Source of the DNA: Rothia mucilaginosa
Lineage (GTDB): Bacteria > Actinomycetota > Actinomycetes > Actinomycetales > Micrococcaceae
Assembly: GCF_001061665.1 (NCBI RefSeq)
Contig: NZ_JVSP01000014.1
Location: 62,001-126,000, forward strand
Length of the DNA stretch: 64,000 nucleotides
Direction: 5' to 3'
Below are positions 25,361-34,653 of the stretch, piece by piece. The notes under the pieces were generated by a model. It worked only from the letters and a program-made list of their open reading frames with translations. It searched no databases and was not told the DNA's origin. How positions within the stretch are numbered: position 1 is the first letter of the stretch; each line of letters starts with the position of its first letter. The translations under genes and the position numbers were made by a program.

Positions 25361-26746
25361 GTGGCCAGAACCGAATCCAAAACCCCGATTTGGGGCGTTA
25401 TTGCCGTCCTAGCGCTCCTGGCGGTGGGCGCCAATTTCCTGCTCCGAATCCTGAGCGACCCCGCCAGCGGCATGGATTTCTCCATTTACCGCCTGGGCGC
25501 CATGACCATTTTCGATAACGAGGGGTTCACCCAGGACCTGTACTCCCCGACCCTGAACGATCACGGCGTGATTAAGCCGCCGTTCACCTACCCGCCGTTT
25601 GCGGCGATGCTGTTCCTGCCCTTCGCGTTCATGCCCCTGGTCGTCGGTAAGGTGCTCATGGTGCTGGGGTCCGTGGTGGTGGCCTGGTGGCTTTCCACCA
25701 TCATCTACAACTACGTCAATGCGCGCGGTCGCGAACTGCCCCTGCAGCGGTACTTTGGCCGCGTGGGCACTATCGCCGTGCTGACCCTTCTGGTGGTTGC
25801 GGCGGGTCCCTGGCAGCGCACCATCGACCTGATTCAGATCAACCCGTTCATTACCGCGCTGATTCTGGCCGATTTTGTGCGCCCGGCGACCCGCGTGCCG
25901 CGCGGCGTGCTGATCGGCATTGCCGGCGGCGTGAAGCTCACTCCGCTCGTGTTCGGCCTCATCCTGCTGGTGCGCCGCGATTGGAAGGGCATCGTAACCC
26001 TGGGTGCGACCTTCTTCGCCACGATTGCGCTGGGCTTCATTCTGATGCCCAAGGAGGCACCGGAATTTTGGTTCTCGGCGCTGACGAATCCTTCGCGCGT
26101 GGGCGGCCTGAACTATGTGGATAACATTTCGATTCAGGGTTGGCTGTTGCACTTCGGCCTGTCCGAGGGTGCCGCGAAGCCCGTCTACTATGCTCTAGCG
26201 CTCGTGAGCATCGTGCTCACCGCCGGCCTGCTGTACCAGCTGGAACGCCGCGGTGCGGCCCTGGCGCAGGTGGCGGTGACCGCCTCTCTCATGGTGGCGC
26301 TTTCGCCGATTAGCTGGTCGCACCACAACGTGTTGCTGCCCCTGCTGGCGGTTGTGCTGGTGCTGGATGCGTTCCCCACCTACTTCGCCCCGCAGCCGGC
26401 CTGGTTGCGCGTGGGCGCCGCGTGCTTCGCCTGGGTCGCCGTACTGGGCCTGTACATTTCCCCGATGCGTATCGCCTCGTGGATGCACGGCTCCATGGAC
26501 GACATGGAGCACCTGGCCGCCGGTGCGCTGGCGGTGTCGGCGATTCCGGCGTTCTGCCTGTGGGTGACGATGATGCTCTGGTCGGTTGCCGCGCTGAGCG
26601 CCCCGGTGCGCGGCGCGAAGGTTGAGCCCGTGCAGTACGGCTCCGTGCCCAACGATGCACCCCTGGGCTGGTGGGGTGCCCGCGCCCTGGTGACCGGGCG
26701 CGCCGAGTCTGTACGTGCCGCTACCTCCCGGGGGGCAACCGCGTGA
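25361..26746 (+). CDS. GT87-family glycosyltransferase (first of a pair)
   Basis: The protein has 461 residues with about ten membrane segments, the GT-C architecture of polyprenyl-phosphate-mannose-dependent mannosyltransferases (DUF2029, PimE-related). Family blocks are DFSIYRLGAM in the first loop, PPFTYPPFAAMLFLPFAF, IQINPFITALILADFVRPAT, and GVLIGIAGGVKLTPLVFGLI. It would add mannose to a lipid-linked or surface glycan on the outer face of the membrane. GTG start with an AAGGA site. Its stop overlaps the start of a second, similar gene, so the two are translated together. Confidence 0.88.
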   Translation: MARTESKTPIWGVIAVLALLAVGANFLLRILSDPASGMDFSIYRLGAMTIFDNEGFTQDLYSPTLNDHGVIKPPFTYPPFAAMLFLPFAFMPLVVGKVLMVLGSVVVAWWLSTIIYNYVNARGRELPLQRYFGRVGTIAVLTLLVVAAGPWQRTIDLIQINPFITALILADFVRPATRVPRGVLIGIAGGVKLTPLVFGLILLVRRDWKGIVTLGATFFATIALGFILMPKEAPEFWFSALTNPSRVGGLNYVDNISIQGWLLHFGLSEGAAKPVYYALALVSIVLTAGLLYQLERRGAALAQVAVTASLMVALSPISWSHHNVLLPLLAVVLVLDAFPTYFAPQPAWLRVGAACFAWVAVLGLYISPMRIASWMHGSMDDMEHLAAGALAVSAIPAFCLWVTMMLWSVAALSAPVRGAKVEPVQYGSVPNDAPLGWWGARALVTGRAESVRAATSRGATA

Positions 26747-28275
26747 GCCACGCGAAAAACACTGAGAAGAACGCCGAAGATACCGAAAAGAATACCGGGG
26801 CGGTAGCGCCCGCTATCCCGTGGGCCTCGGCCTCCGCAGCTTCCGCCGAGGCTGCCGCGGCTACCGGGTCCGCCCAGGCTGCCGAGCCCGCCGAGCCTAC
26901 CCCGGCCGCGAAGCTGAAGGACCGCCCCGAGGAACCCGGTCACTCCGATGCATCCGAACGCATTCTCAGCCTGCGCGAACGCTTCTTCCGCGGCGGCGAT
27001 ATCTGGGCGCACCTGGTGTTCATCCTGGTGGCCGCCTACGCCCTCAACTACGTCACCCACGCCGCGGCCGACGACATCTACGTCTACCGACTGGGCGCGG
27101 TCTCCCTGGCCGACGGCCCCGACGGACTGCAGCTCTACAACTTCCGCACGCGCGGCCTGCCCTTCACCTACCCGCCGTTTGCGGCCCTGCTCTTCTACCC
27201 GCTCGCGTTCCTCACCGAACCGCAGAGCATGATGCTGATTACCGTCATCATCGGCGTGCTCAGCTACGTATGTGCCTACGCCCTGTACTCCTACGCGCGT
27301 AGCCGCGCCTGGCGTCTGCCCCTGCAGAAGTACCTGAGCTCCTGGGGTATGGTCTCGCTCATGGCGGCCCTCATTTGGGCCTGCGGCCCGTGGCGCCTCA
27401 CCACGCACTTCGGGCAGATTAACGCGATTATCCTCGCCCTAATCCTGGCCGACTTCATGCGCCCGGCCACCCGCGTGCCGCGCGGCGTGCTGCTGGGTAT
27501 TGCCGCCGGCATTAAGCTCACCCCGCTCGCCTTCGGCCTTCTGCTGCTTATGCGTAAGGACTGGAAGGGGCTTATCACCACGGCCCTGAGCTTCGCGGCA
27601 ACCGTGGGTATCGCGTACCTCGTCGTGCCCCAAGAATCGACGATTTACTGGTTCCAGGCGCTGCGCGACACCTCCCGCGTGGGTTGGTTCAGCTACTTCG
27701 ATAACGTGTCTATCATGGGCACCCTCACCCACGCGGGCCTGCAGCACCATCTGACCGTAACCGCCCTGTCGACCGTGCAGGTGGCCCTGACCCTGCTCAT
27801 CGTTCTGGTGACGGCCGTTCTGCTGATCCCGCTGATTCGCGCCCGCGCGGTCGTGTCGCAGCTGGCGCTGACGGCCTTCATGATGCTGCAGATCTCGCCG
27901 ATTAGCTGGTCGCACCACAACACCTGGTACCCGCTGATGCTGGCCGCCGTCGTGGTGGAAATCTTCCCGCTGTTTTACCGGTGGGCAAGCTCGTTCATTG
28001 CGACCCTCGGCGTTATCACGGCGAGCGTGGCGCTGGCGGGCATGTACATTTCCCCGTACTGGATTGTGCTGGCCTTCGCCCCGCACTTCAGCTCGGACAA
28101 CATCCTCATGGTGCCCGAGGGCTCGCTGGGCCTCATGGCGGGCACGTCCCCGTACCAGTTCATGTACGTGTTCACGGTGGTGACCTTCTTCGTGTACCTG
28201 GTACACCGCCAGCAGATTAATCGCGCCGCAGCCCGCGAGGGGGAACGCGTGACTACCCTGGGCGCCGCATACTAG
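26743..28275 (+). CDS. GT87-family glycosyltransferase (second of a pair)
   Basis: The chosen start is GTG 26743, overlapping the upstream stop by 4 bases (GTGA) with a GGGGG run before it; the frame is open further back but inside the first gene. The protein has 510 residues. A hydrophilic Ala/Glu-rich N-terminus of about 75 residues precedes a GT87 core closely matching its neighbour: DIYVYRLGAV, LPFTYPPFAALLFYPLAF, FGQINAIILALILADFMRPA, and GVLLGIAAGIKLTPLAFGLL. It is a tandem paralogue; the divergence suggests two different linkages or acceptors on the same envelope glycolipid. A terminator follows at 28317-28353. Confidence 0.88.
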   Translation: MSHAKNTEKNAEDTEKNTGAVAPAIPWASASAASAEAAAATGSAQAAEPAEPTPAAKLKDRPEEPGHSDASERILSLRERFFRGGDIWAHLVFILVAAYALNYVTHAAADDIYVYRLGAVSLADGPDGLQLYNFRTRGLPFTYPPFAALLFYPLAFLTEPQSMMLITVIIGVLSYVCAYALYSYARSRAWRLPLQKYLSSWGMVSLMAALIWACGPWRLTTHFGQINAIILALILADFMRPATRVPRGVLLGIAAGIKLTPLAFGLLLLMRKDWKGLITTALSFAATVGIAYLVVPQESTIYWFQALRDTSRVGWFSYFDNVSIMGTLTHAGLQHHLTVTALSTVQVALTLLIVLVTAVLLIPLIRARAVVSQLALTAFMMLQISPISWSHHNTWYPLMLAAVVVEIFPLFYRWASSFIATLGVITASVALAGMYISPYWIVLAFAPHFSSDNILMVPEGSLGLMAGTSPYQFMYVFTVVTFFVYLVHRQQINRAAAREGERVTTLGAAY

Positions 28276-28316
28276 AAACCGTCGCGACCCGCGGCCGCGC
28301 GAAGACCGCAGACGCA

Positions 28317-28353
28317 GAAGAGCCCCCGCATCCGAGGGATGCGGGGGCTCTTC
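28317..28353. terminator. Bidirectional terminator after the GT87 pair
   Basis: GAAGAGCCCCCGCATCC pairs perfectly with GGATGCGGGGGCTCTTC around GAG, between convergent genes. Confidence 0.9.
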
Positions 28354-28380
28354 CGGCGTGCCGCCACGGGCTACGGGCGG

Positions 28381-30441
28381 CTAGTGGGTGCCGATGCTCC
28401 AGTCAGCCGAGGAGGTGCTACGCACCTGCAGGAGGTTCTTGCCGGTGCTCTTCCACTCCATGCTGCTCTTCATGTTCGCCACGCTGGTGCCAAACATAAC
28501 GTCGCTACGGCTGGCGCTCAGCAGCGCGAAGCCGCGCTTGCTGTCCAGGCCCTTCGCCTCGAACTCCATGGTGGACTCGCCACCGTCGTAGGTGAAGGCG
28601 TAGTAGTTCATGTTCGTGTGGAACTTCTCGCCCTTGGCGTAGTTCGGTGCGGAGGATTCGTCGTACACGCGAATCAGCCACTCGCCCTTACCGTTGAGCT
28701 CCAGCTTGCGGGTGGGGCTGGAGGGGTTGGTGGTATCCAGCCACGCGGTGCCGCGGATGGGGGTGCGGTCGACGGTCATATCGATGACGCTCAGGCCGGT
28801 GGAAATCTCACCCTTCTCGGTGAGGCTGGTGATGTAGGCGCGGCTGCTCAGGTCGTCCGAGGGCTTGAACTCGTAGTAGACGATGCCCTTGGAGGCGTCG
28901 CCCTTCACCTTTTCGATGTCGATGTTCTTCTTATCCTCGGTGACGGTCTCCTTGTACTCCTTGTACTCGCCCTCGGGTAGCTTCGCCTCGGACGCGGTGG
29001 TCGAGGACGAGCCATCCGAAGACTGCGCGCTCGCCGAGGTGGAGGTGCCGTCCGCCTGGTTCGAGCGGTCGGAGGAGCCCGAGCCGCCGCGCGGCAGGAG
29101 CATCACGATGACCAGGATGAGGACGATCAGCAGGGCCAGCGCGGCACCGATGATGCCCAGAAGCTTGCCGCCGAATGGGCCCTTCTTCTTGGTCTCGGTA
29201 TCGGCGGGCTGGGAGTTCTGAGGCTCGTGCTGAGACGCGGAATCAGCCTGGGGGACGTAGGGGTTGAACGCTGCGGCGGGCTGAGCCTGTTGGCCACCCT
29301 GCTGACCTGCCTGACCGGACTGGCCGGCGGGCTGGTAGGGGTTGTAGGGCTGGCCGCCGTGCTGCGAGGCGAACTGCTCACCCTGGAACTGGCCGGGCTG
29401 GCCGCCGTGCTGCGGGGCGAACTGCTCACCCTGGAACTGGCCGGGCTGGCCGCCGAAGGAATCGGCGGCACCCTGGTGCGGGTTCTGCTGGCCCGCGAAG
29501 TCCTGACCCGCAAAGTCCTGACCGGTAAATTCCTGGCCCGCGGGAGCCTGCGGAGCAAACTCCTGGGCGGCGAAGGCCTGGGGAGCCGCGACGTCGGCGG
29601 GGGCCGGGGCGCTTGCCTCGGGGGCCTGCGCGGGCTGCTCGGGCGAGGAGTGGAACTCAATCAGCGGGGAGTTCTCGACGGAGTGGGGCAGGGAAGCCTC
29701 GGAGGGGGCGGGCTCCTCAACCGGCTCGGCGGGTGCTACTGCCTCGGCAACGGGCTCCGCGGGAACGTCTGCGGAGACGGGGGCCACGGGAATCGTCGGG
29801 GCGGCGGGGGCCACCTCGGCAACAACCTGCTCGACCACAATCTGCTCGGATACGACGGGTTCTGCGGGGGCCTCTTCGACCGGTGCCGCTGCCTCGGAAA
29901 TAGGCTCAGCAACGGGCTCCGCGGGGGTCTCCTGAACGGGCTCCGCGGGAGCCTCTGCGGCGGGGGCTTCGCCGGCGGGGTTCAGCACCTCTTGAGGCAG
30001 GGCGGTCTCCTGAAGCGGAACCGGGGTCAGGTAGCGCATGGGCTTCGGCTCTGCCTCGGTCTGCTCGGCTTCAGCCGACTCTGCGCCGGACTGCTCGGTC
30101 GCGATGGGCTCGGCCGCGACAGGCTCTGCGGGAGCCTCTTCGACCGGGACCGGAACCTCTGCGGAAATCTCGGTCGCCTCAACAGCAGGCTCCGCAACGG
30201 GTTCTGCGGGTGCCTCAGCGGCGGGCTCGGATGCGCCCAGCGCCTCGGCGGACTCTTCCGAAATGAGCGGCTCCAGGGGAGCGTCATCGACATCGATGGG
30301 CTCGGGGTCGGGCTCTTCGACCCACAGCTGCCAGCCATCGGGAACGGGACCCCAGGCCGGGTCGGGGCGCCAGGTAGGGGTAGGGGTCCAGCCTGCGGGC
30401 GGGGCGGGCCAATTGGGCGGCGGGTTGAAGACGAGTGCCAT
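28381..30441 (-). CDS. Membrane-anchored protein with long Pro/Ala/Glu-rich cytoplasmic region
   Basis: ATG 30441 (MALVFNPPPNWPAPPAGW) is preferred over ATG 30489, which lacks homology and a ribosome site. The protein has 686 residues. Its N-terminus repeats the pattern PPxWPxPxxGWxPxPxW (DUF2510-like). Residues about 50-330 are low-complexity repeats of APAEPVAE type, very acidic. Then comes a Gln/Gly/Phe-rich section with a 16-residue tandem repeat (GQFQGEQFAPQHGGQP), one membrane helix (LGIIGAALALLIVLILVIVM, about 420-440), and an outer domain of about 220 residues without recognised fold. The function is unknown. The layout, disordered inside and folded outside, suggests a sensor or wall-linked protein. 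It stands alone. Confidence 0.75.
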   Translation of the reverse strand: MALVFNPPPNWPAPPAGWTPTPTWRPDPAWGPVPDGWQLWVEEPDPEPIDVDDAPLEPLISEESAEALGASEPAAEAPAEPVAEPAVEATEISAEVPVPVEEAPAEPVAAEPIATEQSGAESAEAEQTEAEPKPMRYLTPVPLQETALPQEVLNPAGEAPAAEAPAEPVQETPAEPVAEPISEAAAPVEEAPAEPVVSEQIVVEQVVAEVAPAAPTIPVAPVSADVPAEPVAEAVAPAEPVEEPAPSEASLPHSVENSPLIEFHSSPEQPAQAPEASAPAPADVAAPQAFAAQEFAPQAPAGQEFTGQDFAGQDFAGQQNPHQGAADSFGGQPGQFQGEQFAPQHGGQPGQFQGEQFASQHGGQPYNPYQPAGQSGQAGQQGGQQAQPAAAFNPYVPQADSASQHEPQNSQPADTETKKKGPFGGKLLGIIGAALALLIVLILVIVMLLPRGGSGSSDRSNQADGTSTSASAQSSDGSSSTTASEAKLPEGEYKEYKETVTEDKKNIDIEKVKGDASKGIVYYEFKPSDDLSSRAYITSLTEKGEISTGLSVIDMTVDRTPIRGTAWLDTTNPSSPTRKLELNGKGEWLIRVYDESSAPNYAKGEKFHTNMNYYAFTYDGGESTMEFEAKGLDSKRGFALLSASRSDVMFGTSVANMKSSMEWKSTGKNLLQVRSTSSADWSIGTH
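29347..29456 (-). repeat. 48-bp tandem repeat inside the Pro/Gln-rich protein
   Basis: Two consecutive 48-bp units (29347-29394, 29395-29442) differ by one base, and 14 bp of a third follow. The period is a multiple of three, so copy-number change would keep the frame. Confidence 0.85.
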
Positions 30442-30757
30442 AAGAAAGCAGCCTTTCTGGTGCTGAAAACACCCCGGAAGAGCGGTCATCAGCGACTATG
30501 TATATGACGTGTATTATCGCTTCAAATTATGGCACAGCTTTATGGGTCAAAAGCCTTGCCTGGTCGTTTTTGAGAGGATTCACGGCAGACTCTTCACTTT
30601 CGTAACATTCTGCGTTAATCCGCGGTTCAAGATTGGGGTTTGAGCTTAGGTTGAGGGTTTTGCGCGCGGTGCGCGATGCAACCGGAACGGCAGGAGTCCC
30701 CGCTCGCGTGACACCTCGTGCCGGTATCCGCCCGAGCTGCCCGGCTAGGATTAAGGT
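30442..30757. other. Intergenic region between divergent genes
   Basis: The region holds no credible ORF. Around 30500-30535 it is AT-rich and on the minus strand contains GATAATAC, a possible -10 for the gene starting at 30441. The right part carries no clear promoter for the CPBP gene. Confidence 0.35.
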
Positions 30758-31744
30758 ATGAACACAACGCGGCCCCCCGCATCCCCGCAAGCACCGTTCG
30801 GCCCCGCAGCCTCGGGCCGCTCCTCCCGTACCGACGGCCTGGCCTACCATCGTCTTTCGCACGCCGACCCGGAGACCCGCTGGTACTCGCCCCTGCTGGA
30901 GGGCCTGCTCGGCGTCGTCGTCTTCATTGGCCTGTCCCTCATGCTGTCGCTCCTCATGGCCGCGGCTGCTATGGGTTCGGGTCTTTCCCTGCGCGAGATT
31001 ACCGAGAACCGCTCCCTCGTTATGGAGCACCCGGCGCTGTTCGCCCTGACCTTCCTCTCGCTCATCGCCATCGTGCCTTCGCTCTTTCTGGCGCGCCTGG
31101 TCGTGGGCCCGAAGCCCTGGGGCCTGATTCATTCGGTGGCGGGCCGCCTGCGCCGTTCGCTCCTGTTGCCGTACCTGGGCTTGGGCTTCGTGATCTACGG
31201 TATTTACTACGCAGTGATGGTGGCGGTGAGCGGTGCATCCCTGCCTGATTATCGTTATTCGCAACCTTCACAGGTTGAATTTTGGGTTATTGCGGTGCTG
31301 ATCCTGCTTCTGGTGCCCGTGCAGTGCTACGCGGAGGAGCTCGCCTACCGCGGGTTCATGATGCAGACGCTGGGCCGCTGGATTCGTACCCCCTGGCTGC
31401 CGATTGTGCTGCCGGCGGCGCTCTTCATGTTCTCCCACACTTACGATGCGTGGGGCCTGGGCTTCGTGTTTGCGATGGGCGTGTACGCCGGGTTCCTGTG
31501 CTGGTACACCGGCGGCCTGGAGGCCTCCGTCAGCCTGCACGTGGCCAATAACGTGACCCTGCTGCTGCTCTCTCTTGTGGCGGGTCTGGACCCCTTCGCC
31601 TCCGAGGGGGTGGCCCCCATGGATGCGCTGCAGGGCATCGCGCTGGAGGGCCTGTACGTGGTGCTCGCCTGCCTGATCTTCAACGCACGCGCTCGCCGCG
31701 GCGAGGTTTCACGTGAAACACAACCGCTCAAGGTTGATAACTAG
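30758..31744 (+). CDS. CPBP-family intramembrane metalloprotease
   Basis: The protein has 328 residues with seven or eight membrane segments. The CPBP (Abi, CAAX-protease-like) motifs are complete: EELAYRGFMMQTLGRW (EExxxR), FMFSHTYD (FxxxH) and HVANNVTLLLL (HxxxN). Members cut within the membrane and are linked to maturation of prenylated or signal peptides and to bacteriocin self-immunity. There is no bacteriocin gene nearby, so a general role is more likely. GATTAAGG precedes ATG 30758. Confidence 0.88.
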   Translation: MNTTRPPASPQAPFGPAASGRSSRTDGLAYHRLSHADPETRWYSPLLEGLLGVVVFIGLSLMLSLLMAAAAMGSGLSLREITENRSLVMEHPALFALTFLSLIAIVPSLFLARLVVGPKPWGLIHSVAGRLRRSLLLPYLGLGFVIYGIYYAVMVAVSGASLPDYRYSQPSQVEFWVIAVLILLLVPVQCYAEELAYRGFMMQTLGRWIRTPWLPIVLPAALFMFSHTYDAWGLGFVFAMGVYAGFLCWYTGGLEASVSLHVANNVTLLLLSLVAGLDPFASEGVAPMDALQGIALEGLYVVLACLIFNARARRGEVSRETQPLKVDN

Positions 31745-31893
31745 GGTCTGCGATGGCCGGGGCCCGCGATACCTAGCGCATGCGGCGGGTAGCCCTCGCT
31801 CGACTATCTGCCCGCCGCCGCCCCATCCGGGCCCCATCTGGACTTTCACCCCAACTCACCCCGTCAACACCCAAGAAAAGGTAGGGTTAAACC

Positions 31894-33201
31894 ATGACTG
31901 TTGATGCTGTAAAGAATATTGAAGACCTCGCCGCATTTGTGGCGGAGTCGCCGGTCTCCTACCTCGCCGCGCGCACGGTGGCGCGTCGCCTGCAGGCCGC
32001 CGGGTTCACCGAACTGGTCGAAACCGAGGCCTGGGAGCCGCAGGTCGCAACCGGCCGCCACTTCGTCGTCCGCGACGGTGCGATTATCGCCTGGGCCGGT
32101 GGCGCGAAGGCGCAGAAGGCAAGCGGCTACCGCGTGCTGGGTGCGCACACCGACTCGCCCTCCCTGAAGATTAAGCCCTCCTCCTCCATCACCACGAAGG
32201 GCTGGCACCAGATCGCCGTGGAGAACTACGGCGGTGCCCTGCTGAACTCCTTCCTGGACCGCGAGCTGTGCGTGGCGGGTCGCATCACCGTCATGGAGGA
32301 TGGCGAGCTGAAGGACCGCCTGGTGCGTACCGGCCCGATTGCGCGCATCCCGCAGCTGGCGCCGCACCTGGACCACAAGCGCAACGAACTGGTGCTGGAC
32401 AAGCAGTTCAACATGTACCCCGTGTGGGGTGTGGACCCCGCGGAGAACGACGTGCTCGGCTACATGGCGAAGCACGTGATTGACGGCGAGCCGGTCGACC
32501 CGCAGAACATCGTGGGTTACGACCTGCTGTTCGCCGACTCGCAGCCGCCGCGCCGCTTCGGTGCGGATCAGGAGCTGTTCGCTTCCGGTCGCCTGGATAA
32601 CCTGTCTTCGGTGCACGCGGGTCTGACTGCCCTGGAGCGTTACGTTGCCGATAACGCGGATGAGGATGCCACCGAGACCGTGATGCTCGCGGCGTTCGAC
32701 CACGAGGAGCTCGGCTCCGAGTCGCGTAGTGGTGCGGCTGGCCCGTTCCTGGAGGATATTCTGGTGCGCCTGTCGGCTGCCCGCGGTGAGAGCACGGAGG
32801 AGTACCGCCGTTCGGTGGCGGCGTCGTTCTGCCTGTCGGCTGATGCCGGTCACCTGGTGCACCCGAACTATCAGGGTCACCACGACCCGACCGTGCAGCC
32901 GCTGCCCGGTGGTGGCCCGCTGCTGAAGATTAACGCGAACCAGCGTTACGCGACGGATTCGGTGGGTGCTGGCGTGTTTGCTGCGGCGTGTGCGAAGGCC
33001 GGTGTGCCGTATCAGGAGTTCGTGTCGAATAACAATATGCCGTGCGGCTCGACGATTGGCCCGATTACGGCAACCCGCCTGGGCATGCGCACCGTGGATG
33101 TGGGTATTGGCCTGCTGTCGATGCATTCGATGCGCGAGATGTGCCATGTGGACGATATGGCGTACATGACCCGCGCGGTGGAAGGCTTCTTCCGCCTCTA
33201 A
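31894..33201 (+). CDS. apeB: M18 family aminopeptidase
   Basis: The protein has 435 residues, normal for bacterial M18 (aspartyl/leucyl aminopeptidase) enzymes that trim peptides in the cytoplasm as large tetrahedral complexes. Di-zinc ligands are visible: His in LGAHTDSPSLKIKP, Asp in SGRLDNLSS, Glu-Glu in AAFDHEELGSES, Asp in CLSADAGH, and His near the end in MHSMREMCHVDD. An AAAGG site stands about 12 bases before ATG 31894. Codons shift from C-ending at the 5' end to mixed T/G-ending at the 3' end. A terminator with T run follows. Confidence 0.95.
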   Translation: MTVDAVKNIEDLAAFVAESPVSYLAARTVARRLQAAGFTELVETEAWEPQVATGRHFVVRDGAIIAWAGGAKAQKASGYRVLGAHTDSPSLKIKPSSSITTKGWHQIAVENYGGALLNSFLDRELCVAGRITVMEDGELKDRLVRTGPIARIPQLAPHLDHKRNELVLDKQFNMYPVWGVDPAENDVLGYMAKHVIDGEPVDPQNIVGYDLLFADSQPPRRFGADQELFASGRLDNLSSVHAGLTALERYVADNADEDATETVMLAAFDHEELGSESRSGAAGPFLEDILVRLSAARGESTEEYRRSVAASFCLSADAGHLVHPNYQGHHDPTVQPLPGGGPLLKINANQRYATDSVGAGVFAAACAKAGVPYQEFVSNNNMPCGSTIGPITATRLGMRTVDVGIGLLSMHSMREMCHVDDMAYMTRAVEGFFRL

Positions 33202-33236
33202 ATTGAACCCCGCTGAGGTATGAACAGCTGGGGAGC

Positions 33237-33267
33237 GGGCGCCGGGAACGTATGGTTCCCGGCGCCC
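33237..33267 (+). terminator. Intrinsic terminator of the M18 gene
   Basis: GGGCGCCGGGAAC pairs perfectly with GTTCCCGGCGCCC around GTATG, followed by TTATTTTTT. Confidence 0.92.
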
Positions 33268-33287
33268 TTATTTTTTAAAAATTTTTC

Positions 33288-33297
33288 GGGGGGGGGG
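33288..33297. repeat. Run of ten G in the upstream region of a small membrane protein gene
   Basis: A homopolymer of 10 G follows an AT-rich stretch. It lies 165 bp before the start at 33463. A perfect palindrome, GATGGTGCACCATC, lies at 33399-33412. Both may affect expression of that gene; neither is proven. Confidence 0.5.
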
Positions 33298-33462
33298 AGC
33301 TGTTTACCTCTTGAATAGGGTTTATGTGTACTGTAAAGTAACCCACAATACGTTATACACGTGTTGCACACTACTTGTTTTTGAGAAGTTTTCACCAATG
33401 ATGGTGCACCATCAGCTCGTCACCGGCGTAGCGAGCGAACCCCACCATGAAAGGCGATTCCC

Positions 33463-33810
33463 ATGTTCTTCGATATTTCTCTGATCCCGCTGGCGGTTTT
33501 GATTATTGTGGGTCAGCTGAAAAAAGCACCACCAAGGTTGCTAAACAACCCCAGCTATCAGAAGGAGAGGGAGCAGGTGCGAAAGCACCTGCGCATCCTG
33601 GATGTGCTCGGCGTGGGTTTTGCTCTTGCCCTGATGATTATTCAGTGGGGTAACCCCGCGTTATCGCTTGCCTTTCAGGCGTTCGTTATTTGGGGGGTTC
33701 CCAGCCAGCTGTATAGGCTCTGGCAGAAGTTCAATGTGCCGCGTGGGGTACTCTTCGCGTGTGCTGTAGCCCTGATCGTTATTGAGTTTGGGTTGGCGCT
33801 CCTACCCTAA
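33463..33810 (+). CDS. Small membrane protein of unknown function (115 aa)
   Basis: An AAAGGCG site precedes ATG 33463. The protein has three or four hydrophobic segments: ISLIPLAVLIIVGQL, LDVLGVGFALALMIIQWG, ALSLAFQAFVIWGVP and GVLFACAVALIVIEFGLALL. A basic loop (KKAPPRLLNNPSYQKEREQV) follows the first. I do not recognise the family. It is flanked upstream by a G10 run and a palindrome and downstream by the hairpin at 33826-33866. Confidence 0.65.
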   Translation: MFFDISLIPLAVLIIVGQLKKAPPRLLNNPSYQKEREQVRKHLRILDVLGVGFALALMIIQWGNPALSLAFQAFVIWGVPSQLYRLWQKFNVPRGVLFACAVALIVIEFGLALLP

Positions 33811-33825
33811 CCTGCACCCTATAAC

Positions 33826-33866
33826 AGTTGTGGCGGTGACCGAATGAAACGGTCACCGCCACAACT
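33826..33866. terminator. Bidirectional hairpin, copy 1
   Basis: AGTTGTGGCGGTGACC pairs perfectly with GGTCACCGCCACAACT around GAATGAAAC, followed by ATTTTT. The stem is identical to that at 35643-35681. Confidence 0.9.
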
Positions 33867-33906
33867 ATTTTTAAGATGAGACAGACTCAGATTAGACGGG
33901 GTTCGA

Positions 33907-34653
33907 TTAGACAGGGTTGTCGGGGCTGGGTAGGGTTACCACCTCGGACCAGCGCGTATCCTGAGCGGCCGCACGGTTCGCATCGCTCTTCTGCTTCACA
34001 TCGGCGGGTGCCTGCTGTGCCCACGCCTCAAAAGCAACAATGTAGTTCTCGGGGTAGTTTGCCGCGAGCAGTTCCTGGCGGGTCGGGAAGTACTCCTTAC
34101 CCTCTCGAATATCGACGTAGTTGCTTGCCTTGTAGGGGTCTGCGCTCTGGATGTCAGCGCGCGGGCCGGAGGCTACCTTTCCGCTTGCCACGTTATTGTC
34201 ATCGATAGCGCGTACCCATGCTGCGGCGTAGGTGTGATCGGCCTTGTTCTTCTCGTACAGTGCCAGGCACTCGGCTCCTGCTGATTCAGCTTCGGCGCGG
34301 GTGGGGAAGTTCGCCTGGTTGCGCACAACATGCCGTGCGGAGACGTAGGAGGGCAGTGCAGTGCCACGGTCGGCGCTGATGGCTTCCTGCTGCTTGAGGG
34401 TTTCAGCTTTCGCGGCTTCGTCAGGTTCAAGGCAGGGGGTGGAGCTCTTCTTCGCCGCGGAAGAGGAAGCGGACCCGGTGGCGCTTGAAGCTGACGGGGA
34501 GGAAGTCACGGTCGTATTCGAGGGCGCGGGAGTGCTGGATGCCGTGCTGGTGGAGCTACCGCAGGAGGCAAGAAGCAGGGGAAGAATCGCCAGCGCGGCA
34601 CTTCGTCGTAGACCGCTGGAACGGAACGAAAGAAGAGCAGGGGTGTGGGTCAT
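33907..34653 (-). CDS. Lipoprotein, paralogue of the divergent gene at 34947
   Basis: The protein has 248 residues. The signal ends in a lipobox (LLLASCGSS), followed by a Ser/Thr/Pro/Ala linker of about 45 residues. The globular part contains CLEPDEAAKAETLKQQEA, a PSYVSARHVVRNQANFPTRA block, ADPYKASNYVDIREGKEYFP and the end motif APADVKQKSDANRAAA. These line up with YPAYIQYRHILADGG, TDPFAGSEYRDIKNRNEFIP and APADIKTLSDANRARF of the neighbour, so they are clearly paralogues. The function is unknown. It would be anchored on the outer membrane face. The gene is head to head with its paralogue over a 293-bp gap. Confidence 0.75.
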   Translation of the reverse strand: MTHTPALLSFRSSGLRRSAALAILPLLLASCGSSTSTASSTPAPSNTTVTSSPSASSATGSASSSAAKKSSTPCLEPDEAAKAETLKQQEAISADRGTALPSYVSARHVVRNQANFPTRAEAESAGAECLALYEKNKADHTYAAAWVRAIDDNNVASGKVASGPRADIQSADPYKASNYVDIREGKEYFPTRQELLAANYPENYIVAFEAWAQQAPADVKQKSDANRAAAQDTRWSEVVTLPSPDNPV

